A DNA stretch of 64,000 bases from CANJDH01 sp031430015 (GCA_031430015.1 JANPAR010000221.1:1-64000); one strand, 5' to 3'; shown: positions 33,269-42,982, counted from the first letter of the stretch. Translations and numbers: made by a program. Notes: a model not told the origin generated them from the letters alone.

Positions 33269-34605
33269 TTCTTCATCTCCATAGCGGGCTTGGTGTCCTG
33301 AGAGCCGCTACCAGAGCCATTCTTCATGGCATCACTGATTCCTGCGCCTTTTAAACTCGCTTCAGAGTCAAACAGGAACTGACCCGACACCACCACTTTC
33401 TCACCGGCCTCAACACCACGCTTGATCTCGGTCACGTCGACGCCGTCGATGCGCGCCTCCATGCCGGTCTCGACGTCGCGCTGGGCGAAGCGCCCGCCTG
33501 CAGCGGCAATCATCACCAGTTTGCGTGCACCGGTGGCGATCACCGCTTCGGACGGCACCACCACCGCCTCGCGCTTGTCGTCGCCGCCCAAACGTACGGC
33601 GGCGAACATGCCGGGCAACAGCCGCCCGCCCGGATTGTCGACGCGGATGCGCGCGCGCACCGTGCGCGTCGCCGTGTTCACTTCGGGCAGCAGCACGGCG
33701 ACCGCACCCTTGAAAATCTGGCCGGCGAAAGCCTGCACGCGCACCTCGACCGCGTTGCCTGCGCGCAGCGTGCCGCTCTGCGCCTCGGGCACATCGGCCA
33801 ACACCCAAACACTGGTCAGGCTGGCGATGCGAAACAGCGTCATGCCCGGCGTGACCTGCATGCCTTCTTTGGCAAACTGCGGGGCAAACTGGGCAGCACC
33901 CGCGCTCATGTCGGCGGACAGCGGCAGCAGCACGCCGCCACGCGGCGCCGTCAGCGTGACGCGCGGATTGGCGCGGCCCTCGCGTTCCAGCGCGGCGATC
34001 TGCGTTTCGGGAATCCCAAGATGGGCCAGGCGCGCGCGCGATGCGTCGATCAAGTCCGCGCTGCCCGAGCGTTTCACCGCAAGATACTCCTCCTGCGCAC
34101 CGAGCCAGTCGGGCGCGTAGACCGAGGCCAGCGGCGCACCGGCTGCGACCGGATCGTTGGGCGTACGCACATGCAGCTTTTCGATCCAGCCGGAAACCCG
34201 TGCCTGCACCACCTCGACCGCGCTCTCGTCGAACGCCACCGTGCCAACCGCCTCGATCGAGCGCGACAGCATCGCCCGCTTCGCGTCGGCGGTGCGTGCG
34301 CCGAGGCTTTGCGCTGCCGATGGGTTCACCTTGACTCCCGGTGCGCCACCGTCGTCGTCCGCATACACCGGCACCAGCTGCATCTCCATGAAGGGCGATT
34401 TGCCCGGTTTGTCGAATTTTTGCTGCGGAACCATCGGGTCGTGGTAATACAAAATCTTCTTGCCTGGCGGCGTCGGCGCGCTGGCCTGCCGGTCGTACTC
34501 GGCCATTTCGGCGCGCATGTTCGCGTACCAGAAACCGCCACCGGCGCCAGCCACCACAAACAGCAGCGCGGCGAACGCGGAAAGAAAAAGGGCGCGCGTT
34601 TTCAT
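33265..34605 (-). CDS. cusB: CusB-type membrane fusion protein
   Basis: This 446-residue periplasmic adaptor has an N-terminal anchor or signal (FLSAFAALLFVVAGAGGGFW). A heavy-metal-binding HMBD motif comes next, YYHDPMVPQQKFDKPGKSPF followed by MEMQLVPVY. The hairpin, lipoyl and beta-barrel parts follow (VVQARVSGWIEKLHVRTPND, TLFRIASLTSVWVLADVPE). The C-terminus is Met/Lys-rich (KPAMEMKK). It links CusA to the outer-membrane channel and can pass metal to the pump. Four-base overlaps join it to the genes on both sides. Confidence 0.94.
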   Translation of the reverse strand: MKTRALFLSAFAALLFVVAGAGGGFWYANMRAEMAEYDRQASAPTPPGKKILYYHDPMVPQQKFDKPGKSPFMEMQLVPVYADDDGGAPGVKVNPSAAQSLGARTADAKRAMLSRSIEAVGTVAFDESAVEVVQARVSGWIEKLHVRTPNDPVAAGAPLASVYAPDWLGAQEEYLAVKRSGSADLIDASRARLAHLGIPETQIAALEREGRANPRVTLTAPRGGVLLPLSADMSAGAAQFAPQFAKEGMQVTPGMTLFRIASLTSVWVLADVPEAQSGTLRAGNAVEVRVQAFAGQIFKGAVAVLLPEVNTATRTVRARIRVDNPGGRLLPGMFAAVRLGGDDKREAVVVPSEAVIATGARKLVMIAAAGGRFAQRDVETGMEARIDGVDVTEIKRGVEAGEKVVVSGQFLFDSEASLKGAGISDAMKNGSGSGSQDTKPAMEMKK

Positions 34606-35927
34606 TTCGTTCCCTTGTCACGCGCGCCATGCGCACCGTGATCGAAATACTGCAACTGCGCCCAGGCGCGCGCCGCGTCCTGTTCCAGTTGCAATTGCGC
34701 CAGGCGCGTCTCGACCCAGTTGCGCCGCGCCTCGAGCACGTCGACCAGCTTGCCCGCGCCGCTCTTGTATTCGGCCAGGGTCTGGTCGATGCGGTCCCTG
34801 ACCAGCGGCAGCAGGGCATCGTCGAAATTCGCGCGCCGCGCGTTGGCCGCGTCCCAGTCGGCCAGGACCAGCTTGACTTCAAGTTCGTACTGGCGCCGCG
34901 CGTCTTCGCGATTGCGTTCCGCCGCTTCCCTCTGCGCCTGCCGCGCACGCACCTCGGGGGCGATGCGCGCCTGGCCGAAAGAAGGCAGATCGATCACGAT
35001 GCCGAACGACACCATGTCGGTGAACTGGCGGCCGCGCGCCTGATAGGCGACTTCCCAGCCCCAGTCGCCTTTCTCCTGCGCCCTGGCCTGCGCAATCTCG
35101 TTGCCGGCCTGGGCCTCCATCAACGTGAACGCGGCCAGATGCGGATGGCCTTCGGCAAGCGGTGTACTGCGGTCGACTTTCAGGCTTGCCAGGTTCCAGG
35201 CTGCGAGCGGCCGCGCTGCCAGCGGTCCAAGCCAGCGTTCCATCTGCACGCGCGCCCGCGCCGCAAGGCGTGCAAACTCGGCGCGGCGGTCGTCGAGCGA
35301 GCGCACCTGCGACTGCGCCGCCACTGCTTCGATCGGCGTCGCGCGTCCGGCGCGCACCTGGCCGATCAGCACGTCGTACTGGATGCGCGTCTCGCGTTGC
35401 AGTTCGTCGATCAGCGCAGTGGCGGTTTCGGCGTAGTGGCGCTCGACCCACGCCAGCGCCACGTCGCGCCGCACCATCAGGCGCGCGTCTTCGCGCTGCG
35501 CTGCTTCGCGGTGCGCTTCGAGGCGGAAGCGCTGTGATTTCAGTTCGCGTTTCTCCTCGCGCGGCATGTCGCGCGCGATGCCGACGCGGCGCATGGTCAT
35601 GAAATCGCGGCCGACCGTATATCCTTCGCGGCCTTCGATGGGCAGGTTGTCGACGCCAAGTTTGAGCTTGGGGTCGGGCAGAGCGAGTGCCGACTCGGCC
35701 AGCGCGCTGGACATTGCCTCGGCCGATTGGCGCGCATCAAGGCCGGGTGCGTTGCGCTCGGCCAGTTGCATGGCGTCGAACACCGAGAGCGACGCTTCGG
35801 CTGCTGCCGCAAGCGTTGTGTTGCCGGCGAGCTGTGCGTGTGCAACCGGACTGGTCAGCGCAACGGCCAGCGCGAGGACGGCACCGCAACGTCCTCGCGG
35901 CGCGCGGACGGAAGAAGAGAACTTCAT
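34602..35927 (-). CDS. cusC: CusC-type outer-membrane efflux channel (TolC family)
   Basis: This 441-residue protein has a signal peptide ending VAHA-QLAG and two outer-membrane-efflux-protein repeats rich in helical heptads. Examples are VFDAMQLAERNAPGLDARQ, QRETRIQYDVLIGQVRAGRA and EVRARQAQREAAERNREDAR. I chose the ATG at 35927, which begins the signal peptide and follows GGAGG; eight codons of open frame precede it. Unlike E. coli CusC I do not see a lipobox. It is first in the cusCBA set. Confidence 0.92.
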   Translation of the reverse strand: MKFSSSVRAPRGRCGAVLALAVALTSPVAHAQLAGNTTLAAAAEASLSVFDAMQLAERNAPGLDARQSAEAMSSALAESALALPDPKLKLGVDNLPIEGREGYTVGRDFMTMRRVGIARDMPREEKRELKSQRFRLEAHREAAQREDARLMVRRDVALAWVERHYAETATALIDELQRETRIQYDVLIGQVRAGRATPIEAVAAQSQVRSLDDRRAEFARLAARARVQMERWLGPLAARPLAAWNLASLKVDRSTPLAEGHPHLAAFTLMEAQAGNEIAQARAQEKGDWGWEVAYQARGRQFTDMVSFGIVIDLPSFGQARIAPEVRARQAQREAAERNREDARRQYELEVKLVLADWDAANARRANFDDALLPLVRDRIDQTLAEYKSGAGKLVDVLEARRNWVETRLAQLQLEQDAARAWAQLQYFDHGAHGARDKGTK

Positions 35928-35994
35928 GAAAACCTCCACAAACACGTTCACGCCGTGCGCGGATGCGCAGCGGCGGCGAAGCGTCAGCGGGAGG

Positions 35995-36375
35995 TCAAAT
36001 GCGCAGGCGTTGCGTCAGCGCGAATCGCGGCGGGCCGAGGATGCGTGCGACGTGGTGCGCGTTCTCCGGTGTGGCCGGCGCAACGACGCCGGTGAATGGC
36101 CGGAGCGATGGCGGCGCAGGAGCGTCGAGAAAATGCAGGGGAGAAAGATCGCCCGGAACTGCCTCGGCGGACTGCGCGCAGTGCTTGAGCGTGATTGAGG
36201 CGGGCGCGCCGCCCATCATGTCGCAAGGCTCGCCCGACGGCATTACCGCGACATTGCCTTGCGTGCTGTCGGCGCGCAACGTGGCGCAGCCCATCGCCGC
36301 GACAGCGGCCTGGGCGAACGCGAGCGATGCCAGAGCGGCAAGTGCGATGCGGCGGAAATGGCGGGCGGTGAACAT
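35995..36375 (-). CDS. Small exported protein upstream of cusCBA
   Basis: This 126-residue protein has a signal peptide (MFTARHFRRIALAALASLAF) and a mature part with two cysteines, a Met pair (CDMMGG) and a Pro-rich stretch (DAPAPPSLRPF). It ends ALTQRLRI. I know no named family, but small proteins with this ending often precede metal-efflux operons; the protein at 48638-49054 also ends in RLRI. It lies 67 bases before cusC on the same strand. The Met/Cys/His content suggests metal contact in the periplasm, which is inference. Confidence 0.72.
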   Translation of the reverse strand: MFTARHFRRIALAALASLAFAQAAVAAMGCATLRADSTQGNVAVMPSGEPCDMMGGAPASITLKHCAQSAEAVPGDLSPLHFLDAPAPPSLRPFTGVVAPATPENAHHVARILGPPRFALTQRLRI

Positions 36376-36494
36376 GCGTCCATTCTACGCTTCGAAGCTG
36401 TCGGTGGATGCCAAATCGAGGGAAGAATTTCGCTGGCGCATGCCCGGAAACCGTTGGGAGACAATGCCCGCAGCCGACAGGCTGCGGAGAATCA

Positions 36495-36517
36495 CTTGTA
36501 CCAACGGTGTTCGAGGC
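36495..36517 (+). repeat. Degenerate dispersed repeat copy
   Basis: CTTGTACCAACGGTGTTCGA matches the core with a GTA for CCC change. It lies between the cus and czc-type sets, next to an 8-bp hairpin at 36468-36487 (CCGCAGCC/GGCTGCGG) that lacks a U-run. Confidence 0.55.
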
Positions 36518-36567
36518 ATGGCCCGGCGAAATTTCACTTCTCCCAGAGCGCTTCTCCGGCCACTCAA

Positions 36568-37833
36568 TCAATCCTCGTCCAGATCCCATAGCAGGTGCGC
36601 ATCAAGCAGCAATCGATAGCGCGCTTCCGCCGCTTCCAACTGCACCACGGCGGCGGCGAGCCGCGCCTCGATCGCCAGGCGCTGCGCGGCCAGCAATTCC
36701 GCCAGCGAAGACTCGCCAAGCTGGTAGGCGCGCGCGGACAACGCCGCGTTGCGTTCCATGGCGTCGGCCGCCACGCGCGCCTGGTGCCAGCTGTCGAACG
36801 AGCGCATTGCACCGGAGAACGTGGCCGCAGCCTCCGCCGTCAGGCGCCGCTGCACGCTGGCCCGGCGCTGCACGGCGATATCGGTCTGCGCCAGAGCCGC
36901 TTCCGCACCGGCTTGCCGCAGCGCACCTGAAAACGGAATGCTCAGCACCAGCCCGACCACCCGTTCGGCGCCGGCGCGCTCAGATCCGTAGCGCACACCA
37001 ATGGTCGGGTCGGGCGTGCGGTCGGCGCGGGCACGCTGCGCCAGCGTTTCGCGCCGCTTGACTTCACTGCGCGCGATGGCGAGTTCATGGTTCTGTTCGG
37101 CGATGCGTGCCTGCCAGAAATCAAGCCCCTGCACGATCGGCACCGGCTGCACCAATGGCGGGTTGGACGGCAGTTTAATTTGCGGAAACGTACTCGTGAG
37201 TTCGCTCGCCGCGACTTCCTTGCGCATGCCCGCCTGCAACAGCGCGTATTCCGCCTGCGCCACTGCGGCGGCGGCCGATGACTGTTCCTGGCGCGGCGCA
37301 TCGCCCAATTCGGCGCGGCGGGCGACCAGCCCGGCCTGCCGTGCGAGCAGGGCTTTCTGTTCCTGCCAGTGGCTGGCCTGCGTTGCGGCACGCAACCAGG
37401 CGAACCACATGCGCAACAGGCCGCGCCCGGCTTCGTGGCGCGCGTCGCCCACGGCCAATTTGGCCTGATCCACGCCTTGCTCTCCCAGTTGCGTGTCGAG
37501 TGCGCCCTTGCCGCCTAGGCGCAACGGGCGTTCAACCAATACATCCCACTCCTGCATGCTGCGATTGGCGATGGCATCGTGGCGTGACTGCGTGCCGAAG
37601 CGCAGCATCGTTTCGTGCGGCCCGGCGTTGAACCGCTTGCGGTTTGCCTCCTCCAGGTTGATCCCGGCGCGTGCGCCCGCCACCGCGGGATGGGAATTGA
37701 TCGCTTCGGCCACATGGGGCAGTGGCGGCAGGTCGGGCGTGGCGAAAGTTTCGGCCGCCCCGGCCGCACTCGGCGCGAGTGTCTGCGCCATCGTCAGGAC
37801 CAGAGCCGGCACGCTCCATCGAATGCGGTTCAT
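36568..37833 (-). CDS. czcC: CzcC-type outer-membrane efflux protein
   Basis: This 421-residue TolC-family channel subunit has a signal peptide ending AAGA-AETF. Helical repeats include AGINLEEANRKRFNAGP, QEQKALLARQAGLVARRAEL and NAALSARAYQLGESSLAELL, the last being typical of CzcC proteins. I chose the ATG at 37833, which begins the signal peptide; the longer frame runs through the upstream gene. Its start overlaps the DUF3240 stop, so it is coupled. In this set the order is czcB-czcA-DUF3240-czcC along transcription, different from the usual CBA order. The metal is probably divalent, from the partner pump. Confidence 0.88.
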   Translation of the reverse strand: MNRIRWSVPALVLTMAQTLAPSAAGAAETFATPDLPPLPHVAEAINSHPAVAGARAGINLEEANRKRFNAGPHETMLRFGTQSRHDAIANRSMQEWDVLVERPLRLGGKGALDTQLGEQGVDQAKLAVGDARHEAGRGLLRMWFAWLRAATQASHWQEQKALLARQAGLVARRAELGDAPRQEQSSAAAAVAQAEYALLQAGMRKEVAASELTSTFPQIKLPSNPPLVQPVPIVQGLDFWQARIAEQNHELAIARSEVKRRETLAQRARADRTPDPTIGVRYGSERAGAERVVGLVLSIPFSGALRQAGAEAALAQTDIAVQRRASVQRRLTAEAAATFSGAMRSFDSWHQARVAADAMERNAALSARAYQLGESSLAELLAAQRLAIEARLAAAVVQLEAAEARYRLLLDAHLLWDLDED

Positions 37834-38159
37834 GACATTCTCCCAAAGGCGGTCAATGGCACCATCCAGAACACGACATCCGGATTGGCGAGTGCCGACC
37901 GAAAATGCGCCACCATCGCATCGGCCTGGCTGCGTGCCAACGCGATCTGCACCTGAAAGAGCCGCGAGCGCCCGCGCACGCGCTCGGCAGCGTCGCGCGG
38001 CGGCATCGTCGCACCGTGGCCGTCGACCAGCACGCAAGTGAAGCCTCGCGCGCCTTCGGGGTGTTCGAGCAGGTGGTCGATCACCGCTTCTTCGGCGTCG
38101 GCGGGAAACAGCAGGGTCAGCAGCGTGTCGCGCCGCAGGGGGTCGGTGGCCGCGTTCAT
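37830..38159 (-). CDS. DUF3240 family protein
   Basis: This 109-residue protein matches the small DUF3240 proteins found beside CzcA-like pumps. It has LLTLLFPADAEEAVIDHLLE near the start, an RGRSRLFQVQIALARSQ middle and HFRSALANPDVVFWMVPL near the end. The fold is probably PII-like (ferredoxin-like), suggesting a regulatory or metal-sensing subunit, which is inference. Four-base overlaps join it to the pump gene upstream and to the channel gene downstream, so it is translated with them. Confidence 0.85.
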   Translation of the reverse strand: MNAATDPLRRDTLLTLLFPADAEEAVIDHLLEHPEGARGFTCVLVDGHGATMPPRDAAERVRGRSRLFQVQIALARSQADAMVAHFRSALANPDVVFWMVPLTAFGRMS

Positions 38160-41100
38160 GCTGTGGCTCCTTTCAGATTTTCGGAAGTGGGTTCAACGCC
38201 GAAGCGCAGATAGAGAGTCGGCAACAGCAACAATGTGAGCAGCGTCGACGAAATCAACCCGCCGATGACGACGATGGCGAGCGGCCGCTGGATTTCGGAG
38301 CCGGGCCCGCTGGCGAACAACAGCGGCACCAGGCCAAACGCGGTGATGCCGGCCGTCATCAGCACCGGGCGCAGGCGCCGTTTCGCGCCTTCGGTGACGG
38401 CCTCGCGCAGCGCCATGCCGCGCGCCAGCAGTTGGTTGAAATAACTCACCATCACCACGCCGTTGAGCACCGCGATGCCGAGCAGCGCGATGAAGCCGAC
38501 CGATGCCGGCACCGACAGGTATTCGCGCGCCACGGCCAGCGCAAACACCCCGCCGATCAGGGCGAACGGAATGTTCGCCAGCACCAGCACCGCTTGGCGC
38601 ACAGAACCGAAGGTGACGAACAGCAGCAGGAAGATCAGCGCCAGCGCCACCGGCACCACCAGCGCGAGGCGCGCTGCGGCGCGCTGCTGGTTTTCGAACT
38701 CGCCGCCCCAGGTCATGCTGTAACCGGCCGGCAGCTTGAGTTGCGCGGCCACTGCGCGTTGCGCTTCTTCGACAAAGCCGACCAGGTCACGGTCGCGCAC
38801 GTTGGCCTGCACCACCACCAGGCGCGCGGCGTTTTCATGTTCCACCTTGACCGGCCCCTCGATGCGCTCGAGTTTCGCCACCTGCGCCACCGGTACGCTC
38901 TGCCCGCCCGGCAGCACGATGGCGAGGCCGGCGAACAAGGCGGGTGACGTGCGGATCGCTTCCGGCCCGCGCACCAGCAGCGGCGTGCGCCGGCCTTCCT
39001 CAAGCACGATGCCGACCTGCTGGCCTTCGATCTGCGCACGCATCGCCGCACTGATGTCGTCGACGCTCAAACCGAGGCGGCCTGCGGCGAGGCGGTCCAC
39101 CGTCACGCGGAAATACTGCACACCGTCGTTCTTGATGGTCAGCACGTCTTCCGCGCCCGGCACCTTTTTCAACAGTTCGACCAGTTGCGCCGCCTGCGCA
39201 TTGAGGGTGGCGAGGTTCGGGCCGAACAGCTTGACCGCGACGTCGCCGCGCACCCCGACCAGCATTTCCGAAACACGCATTTCAATCGGTTGGGTGAAAC
39301 TGAATGCCACGCCGGGAAACTGCGTCAGCACGATGCGTAGCTGGTCGGCGAGCCACGCCTTGTCCGGTTTGCGCCATTCGGATTTGGGTTTGAGCACCAG
39401 GAAAGTGTCGGTCTGGTTCGGCCCCATCGGGTCGAGCCCGATTTCATCGGCGCCGGCGCGCGCCACGATGCTCCTGACTTCGGGCACCGCCGCGAGGATC
39501 GCGCGCTGGACCCGCAGGTCGGTCTCGGCGCTTTGCTCCAGGCTGATCGACGGCAGCTTTTCGAGACTGACGAGAATGTCGCCTTCATCCATCGATGGCA
39601 TGAAGGTCTTGCCGATGAACGGGTAGACCGCCAGTGTCAGGCCCAGCGCAATGCCGCCGCCAATCATGAAGCGTGTGCCGTGCCGCAAGGCGTACTCCAG
39701 CAGTGGCGCATACAGGCGCTGCGCGTGGCGCACCAGCCAGGGCGCGCCATGGGCGCCCGGCCGGATCAGATACGAGGCCAGCACCGGCACGATGGTGAGC
39801 GACAGCAACAGCGACATCGACAGCGCGAACACGATGGTCAGCGCCACCGGCGCAAACAGCTTGCCCTCCAGCCCTTCGAGCGAGAGCAGCGGCAGGAACA
39901 CGATCACGATGATCAGCACGCCGGCCGTCACCGGGGCGGTGACTTCGCGCACCGCGCGGTACACCAGATGCAGGGGCGGGCGCCGTGCCGCCCCTGCATC
40001 GGCCATGTGCGTCACGACGTTTTCGACCACCACCACGGCGGCATCGACCAGCATGCCGATGGCGATGGCAAGGCCGCCCAGGCTCATCAGGTTGGCCGAC
40101 ATGCCGGCGGCGCGCATCAGCAAAAACGTACCGAGTGCCGCCAGCGGCAGGGTCAGCGCCACTACCAGCGCCGCGCGCAGGTTGCCGAGGAACAGCACCA
40201 GCAATATCACCACCAGCACGATCGCTTCGAGCAGCGCGCGTGACACCGTGCCGACGGCGCGCTCGACCAGGCTGCCGCGGTCGTAGAACACGCGCGTCGT
40301 CACGCCCTGGGGCAGGGTGGGGGCAATCTCGGCAAGTTTCCGGCGCACCCCGTCGACCACCTGTCTGGCGTTGGCGCCGCGCAGGCCCAGCACCAGACCC
40401 TGCACCGCTTCCTCCTGCCCGTCACGCGTCACCGCGCCGTAGCGCGTGAGGGCGCCGATGCGCACCTCGGCCAGATCACCCACGCGCACGGGGGTGCCGT
40501 CACGCGCGGCAATCGCGATGGCGCGCACGTCGTCTAGGTTACGGATGCTGCCTTCGGCGCGCACCAGCAGGGTCTCTTCGCCTTCGCGGATGCGCCCGGC
40601 GCCGTCGTTGCGGTTGTTCGCCTCGAGCGCCTGCAGCAGCATCGCGTGGCTCACGCCGCGCGCCTGCATGGCGGTCGGGCTGGGCACCACCTCAAAGCTG
40701 CGCACGTAGCCGCCCAGCGAATTGACATCGGCCACGCCGGGCAGGGTGCGCAGGGCGGGGCGCAGGGTCCAATCAAGCAGGGTGCGGCGCTCGGTGAGCG
40801 ACAGGCCGCCGCCTTCGATGGTGAACATGAACATCTCGCCGAGCGGCGTGGTGATGGGTGCAAGCCCGCCGGATGCCGCGCCCGGCAGATCACGCGCGAT
40901 GTTGCCGAGGCGCTCGGCCACCTGCTGGCGCGCCCAGTAGATGTCGGTGCCTTCCGCAAAATCGAGCGTGATGTCGGCAATCGCATATTTCGACACCGAG
41001 CGCACCATGCGCTTGTTCGGGATGCCGAGCATCTCAAGTTCGATCGGCGTGGTGACGCGCGCCTCAACTTCCTCGGGCGTCATGCCTGGCGCCTTCATGA

Positions 41101-41251
41101 TGATCTTGACCTGGGTGGACGACACGTCCGGGTAGGCATCGACCGGCAGGCTTTGAAACGCCAGCACGCCGGCGCCGGCGAACAGCACCGTGGCGGCGAG
41201 CACCAGCACGCGCTGGATCAGCGCGAATTCGGCAAGTTTGGTCAGCATCAC
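38156..41251 (-). CDS. czcA: CzcA-type heavy-metal RND efflux pump
   Basis: This 1031-residue RND pump is a second heavy-metal exporter. It has the expected membrane layout and segments such as AIGMLVDAAVVVVENVVTHM and LTFTRP-like EFENQQRAAARLALVVPVAL. At the three methionine positions of CusA it reads GDILVSLEKLP, GLDPMGPNQTD and MRVSEMLVG, so the full Met trio is absent. A divalent cation (Zn, Co, Cd or Ni) is more likely than Cu(I), but this is inference. It overlaps both the membrane-fusion gene and the DUF3240 gene by four bases. Confidence 0.92.
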   Translation of the reverse strand: MMLTKLAEFALIQRVLVLAATVLFAGAGVLAFQSLPVDAYPDVSSTQVKIIMKAPGMTPEEVEARVTTPIELEMLGIPNKRMVRSVSKYAIADITLDFAEGTDIYWARQQVAERLGNIARDLPGAASGGLAPITTPLGEMFMFTIEGGGLSLTERRTLLDWTLRPALRTLPGVADVNSLGGYVRSFEVVPSPTAMQARGVSHAMLLQALEANNRNDGAGRIREGEETLLVRAEGSIRNLDDVRAIAIAARDGTPVRVGDLAEVRIGALTRYGAVTRDGQEEAVQGLVLGLRGANARQVVDGVRRKLAEIAPTLPQGVTTRVFYDRGSLVERAVGTVSRALLEAIVLVVILLVLFLGNLRAALVVALTLPLAALGTFLLMRAAGMSANLMSLGGLAIAIGMLVDAAVVVVENVVTHMADAGAARRPPLHLVYRAVREVTAPVTAGVLIIVIVFLPLLSLEGLEGKLFAPVALTIVFALSMSLLLSLTIVPVLASYLIRPGAHGAPWLVRHAQRLYAPLLEYALRHGTRFMIGGGIALGLTLAVYPFIGKTFMPSMDEGDILVSLEKLPSISLEQSAETDLRVQRAILAAVPEVRSIVARAGADEIGLDPMGPNQTDTFLVLKPKSEWRKPDKAWLADQLRIVLTQFPGVAFSFTQPIEMRVSEMLVGVRGDVAVKLFGPNLATLNAQAAQLVELLKKVPGAEDVLTIKNDGVQYFRVTVDRLAAGRLGLSVDDISAAMRAQIEGQQVGIVLEEGRRTPLLVRGPEAIRTSPALFAGLAIVLPGGQSVPVAQVAKLERIEGPVKVEHENAARLVVVQANVRDRDLVGFVEEAQRAVAAQLKLPAGYSMTWGGEFENQQRAAARLALVVPVALALIFLLLFVTFGSVRQAVLVLANIPFALIGGVFALAVAREYLSVPASVGFIALLGIAVLNGVVMVSYFNQLLARGMALREAVTEGAKRRLRPVLMTAGITAFGLVPLLFASGPGSEIQRPLAIVVIGGLISSTLLTLLLLPTLYLRFGVEPTSENLKGATA

Positions 41252-42369
41252 TGTGCCCCGCTGACGCCCGTTTGCAGCGCCTTGAGCGCCGCCACTCCCT
41301 TGACCGCAATCCGTTCGTTGCCCTTGAATGGCGCACTCACGAGCGTGGTGTCGGCACCTGATTCAAGCACTGTCACGGTCTGCGGCACGAAGCCTTCCGG
41401 CGTCTGGCGGTACACCATGGCGTGGCCGGCGATGCGGGCGATGGCCGAGGCCGGCACGCCCCACACACCGGCACCGCCCTGGCTCACCAGCACGACTTCC
41501 ACCAGTTGTCCGGGACGCAGGCGCGCCGCGCCGTTGCGGATTTCCACCCGCACCGCGACCGTCTGCGTGCCGCTGGCGACTGCGCGGCCCACCGAGATCA
41601 CCCGTCCCTTGACATCGGCCGCCGGCACGCCCGCCTCGGTGCCGGAGACGACGCCGGCCAGGCGGTCGACCGGCACCTGCACTTCGATCCATAGCGGGTC
41701 TAGCCGTGCGATCTTCATCACCGGCGCTGCCGCTTCGAGCCGCTGGCCGGCCACCGCCAGTTGCTCGATCACCACGCCGTCAAACGGCGCCGTGAGCACG
41801 ATTGCCGACGCAACGCCGCGCCCGCTGCGCAATTGCGCGATGCCGGCGTCGGACATGCCTGCCGCGCGCAACGCTTGAGTACGCTCCGCGACATCGGCCA
41901 GCACCTCCTGGTGGCGGCTGCGTGTGGCTTCCAGCCGGCTCCTGGCGATCAGGTCTTCGGCGAACAGCTTTTCATCTCGGTCAAGCGCCGACTGCGCCAG
42001 CTGGCGCTGCGCAGAGGCCTGCAGGTAGGTGTGCTGCACGTCGGCCAGCCCCGGGCTTTGCAAGCGCGCCACGACTTGCCCTTTGCGCACGGATTGCTGG
42101 GTTGCGACCAGCACGGTTTCCACCAGGCCGGCCAGCGGCGCGCTCACCATGCGCAACTGCTCGTTGGGGATCACCACCTGGCCGGGTAGTCCGGGCAGTC
42201 CAGTCCGGCCGGCGGCCTGACGCGCCTGCAGCGGCGCGGTGGTGATGCCGGCGGCGCTTTGCTGTGCCGTCGTGATTTTGAGGACTTCGCTCGTCGGCGC
42301 CGTGTGGCCCGCAGCGGAAGTGAATGCCAGCGCACAGGCGATGGCGCGTACCGGAATGGAAACGTTCAT
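41248..42369 (-). CDS. czcB: CzcB-type membrane fusion protein
   Basis: This 373-residue adaptor has a signal peptide (IPVRAIACALAFTSAAGHTA). It shows the classic hairpin and lipoyl segments (LRMVSAPLAGLVETVLVATQ, KGQVVARLQSPGLADVQH), then VVLTAPFDGVVIEQL and IARLDPLWIEVQVPVDRLAG. It lacks the HMBD motif present in the CusB of this window. I chose the ATG at 42369, which begins the signal peptide; 22 open codons precede it. It overlaps the pump gene by four bases. Confidence 0.9.
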   Translation of the reverse strand: MNVSIPVRAIACALAFTSAAGHTAPTSEVLKITTAQQSAAGITTAPLQARQAAGRTGLPGLPGQVVIPNEQLRMVSAPLAGLVETVLVATQQSVRKGQVVARLQSPGLADVQHTYLQASAQRQLAQSALDRDEKLFAEDLIARSRLEATRSRHQEVLADVAERTQALRAAGMSDAGIAQLRSGRGVASAIVLTAPFDGVVIEQLAVAGQRLEAAAPVMKIARLDPLWIEVQVPVDRLAGVVSGTEAGVPAADVKGRVISVGRAVASGTQTVAVRVEIRNGAARLRPGQLVEVVLVSQGGAGVWGVPASAIARIAGHAMVYRQTPEGFVPQTVTVLESGADTTLVSAPFKGNERIAVKGVAALKALQTGVSGAQ

Positions 42370-42502
42370 GAGGATTACCCTGCCAGTCAATACAATGTGA
42401 CCCGGTCGCGCGCATTGCGCGGGCCGACTGATCAATCAAGGGAGTTCGTCGCGGCGCTGCCTCTGCCTGTTGGCAGACGTAGCTGCGGACGAAACGCGCG
42501 GC

Positions 42503-42889
42503 TTAGACCGTGACGGCGGGCGGCCCCTGGGGCGGGGGAGCGAGAAAGAAGGAAAGCTGGGGCAGATGCGCTGCTAGGTCGGCCGGACGCGGCGGCAGCG
42601 TGCGTGGTGCAGTCGGCACACACAGCACATGCACGACGCAGGCGGAGGCGCTTGCGTCCCACGGCAGATCACGGCGGATTTCCTGGCCGAGGCCGATGGC
42701 AGCCGAGTCTGTCAGTGCCGGGTCGGATGCCGTCAAGTGGTCCACCTGACCGGCAGAGGCGTGCAGGTCCAGGTGCAAATGAACCGTATGCGGCGATGCG
42801 CGATCCGCCCCGAGATGGGCGTGCAGGAGCGGCGCCGCTGCCTGGAGCAGGGCGATGGCACCGATCAAGAGGTATTGAATCACCCTCAC
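42503..42889 (-). CDS. Small exported protein upstream of czcBA
   Basis: This protein of about 128 residues has a hydrophobic N-terminus (IQYLLIGAIALLQAAAPLLH) and then HAHLGAD and HTVHLHLDLHASAG, a histidine-rich stretch. Two cysteines lie in SACVVHVLC, and the protein ends FLAPPPQGPPAVTV. That closing PPQGPPAV pattern is common in small proteins that precede metal-efflux operons. No named function is known to me. A GTG at 42889 is my choice of start because it begins the signal; the open frame runs 17 codons further upstream. It leads the minus-strand czc-type set. Confidence 0.72.
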   Translation of the reverse strand: MRVIQYLLIGAIALLQAAAPLLHAHLGADRASPHTVHLHLDLHASAGQVDHLTASDPALTDSAAIGLGQEIRRDLPWDASASACVVHVLCVPTAPRTLPPRPADLAAHLPQLSFFLAPPPQGPPAVTV

Positions 42890-42982
42890 GCGACACACTC
42901 CCGCATTGTGTAAACGCCGTCTATCTGCAAATGTGACCAAGCCCCTATCTTACAACGCCGATTTTTTGCGCATTGAACCCTG

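Noticed and set aside
31700..33301. 533-codon plus-strand frame opposite cusA
   Set aside because: It is an antisense shadow of a clear RND pump gene; long antisense frames are expected at this GC content, and it has no recognisable domain.
36468..36487. CCGCAGCC/GGCTGCGG hairpin as a terminator of the czc-type set
   Set aside because: The stem is only 8 bp and no U-run follows on either strand.
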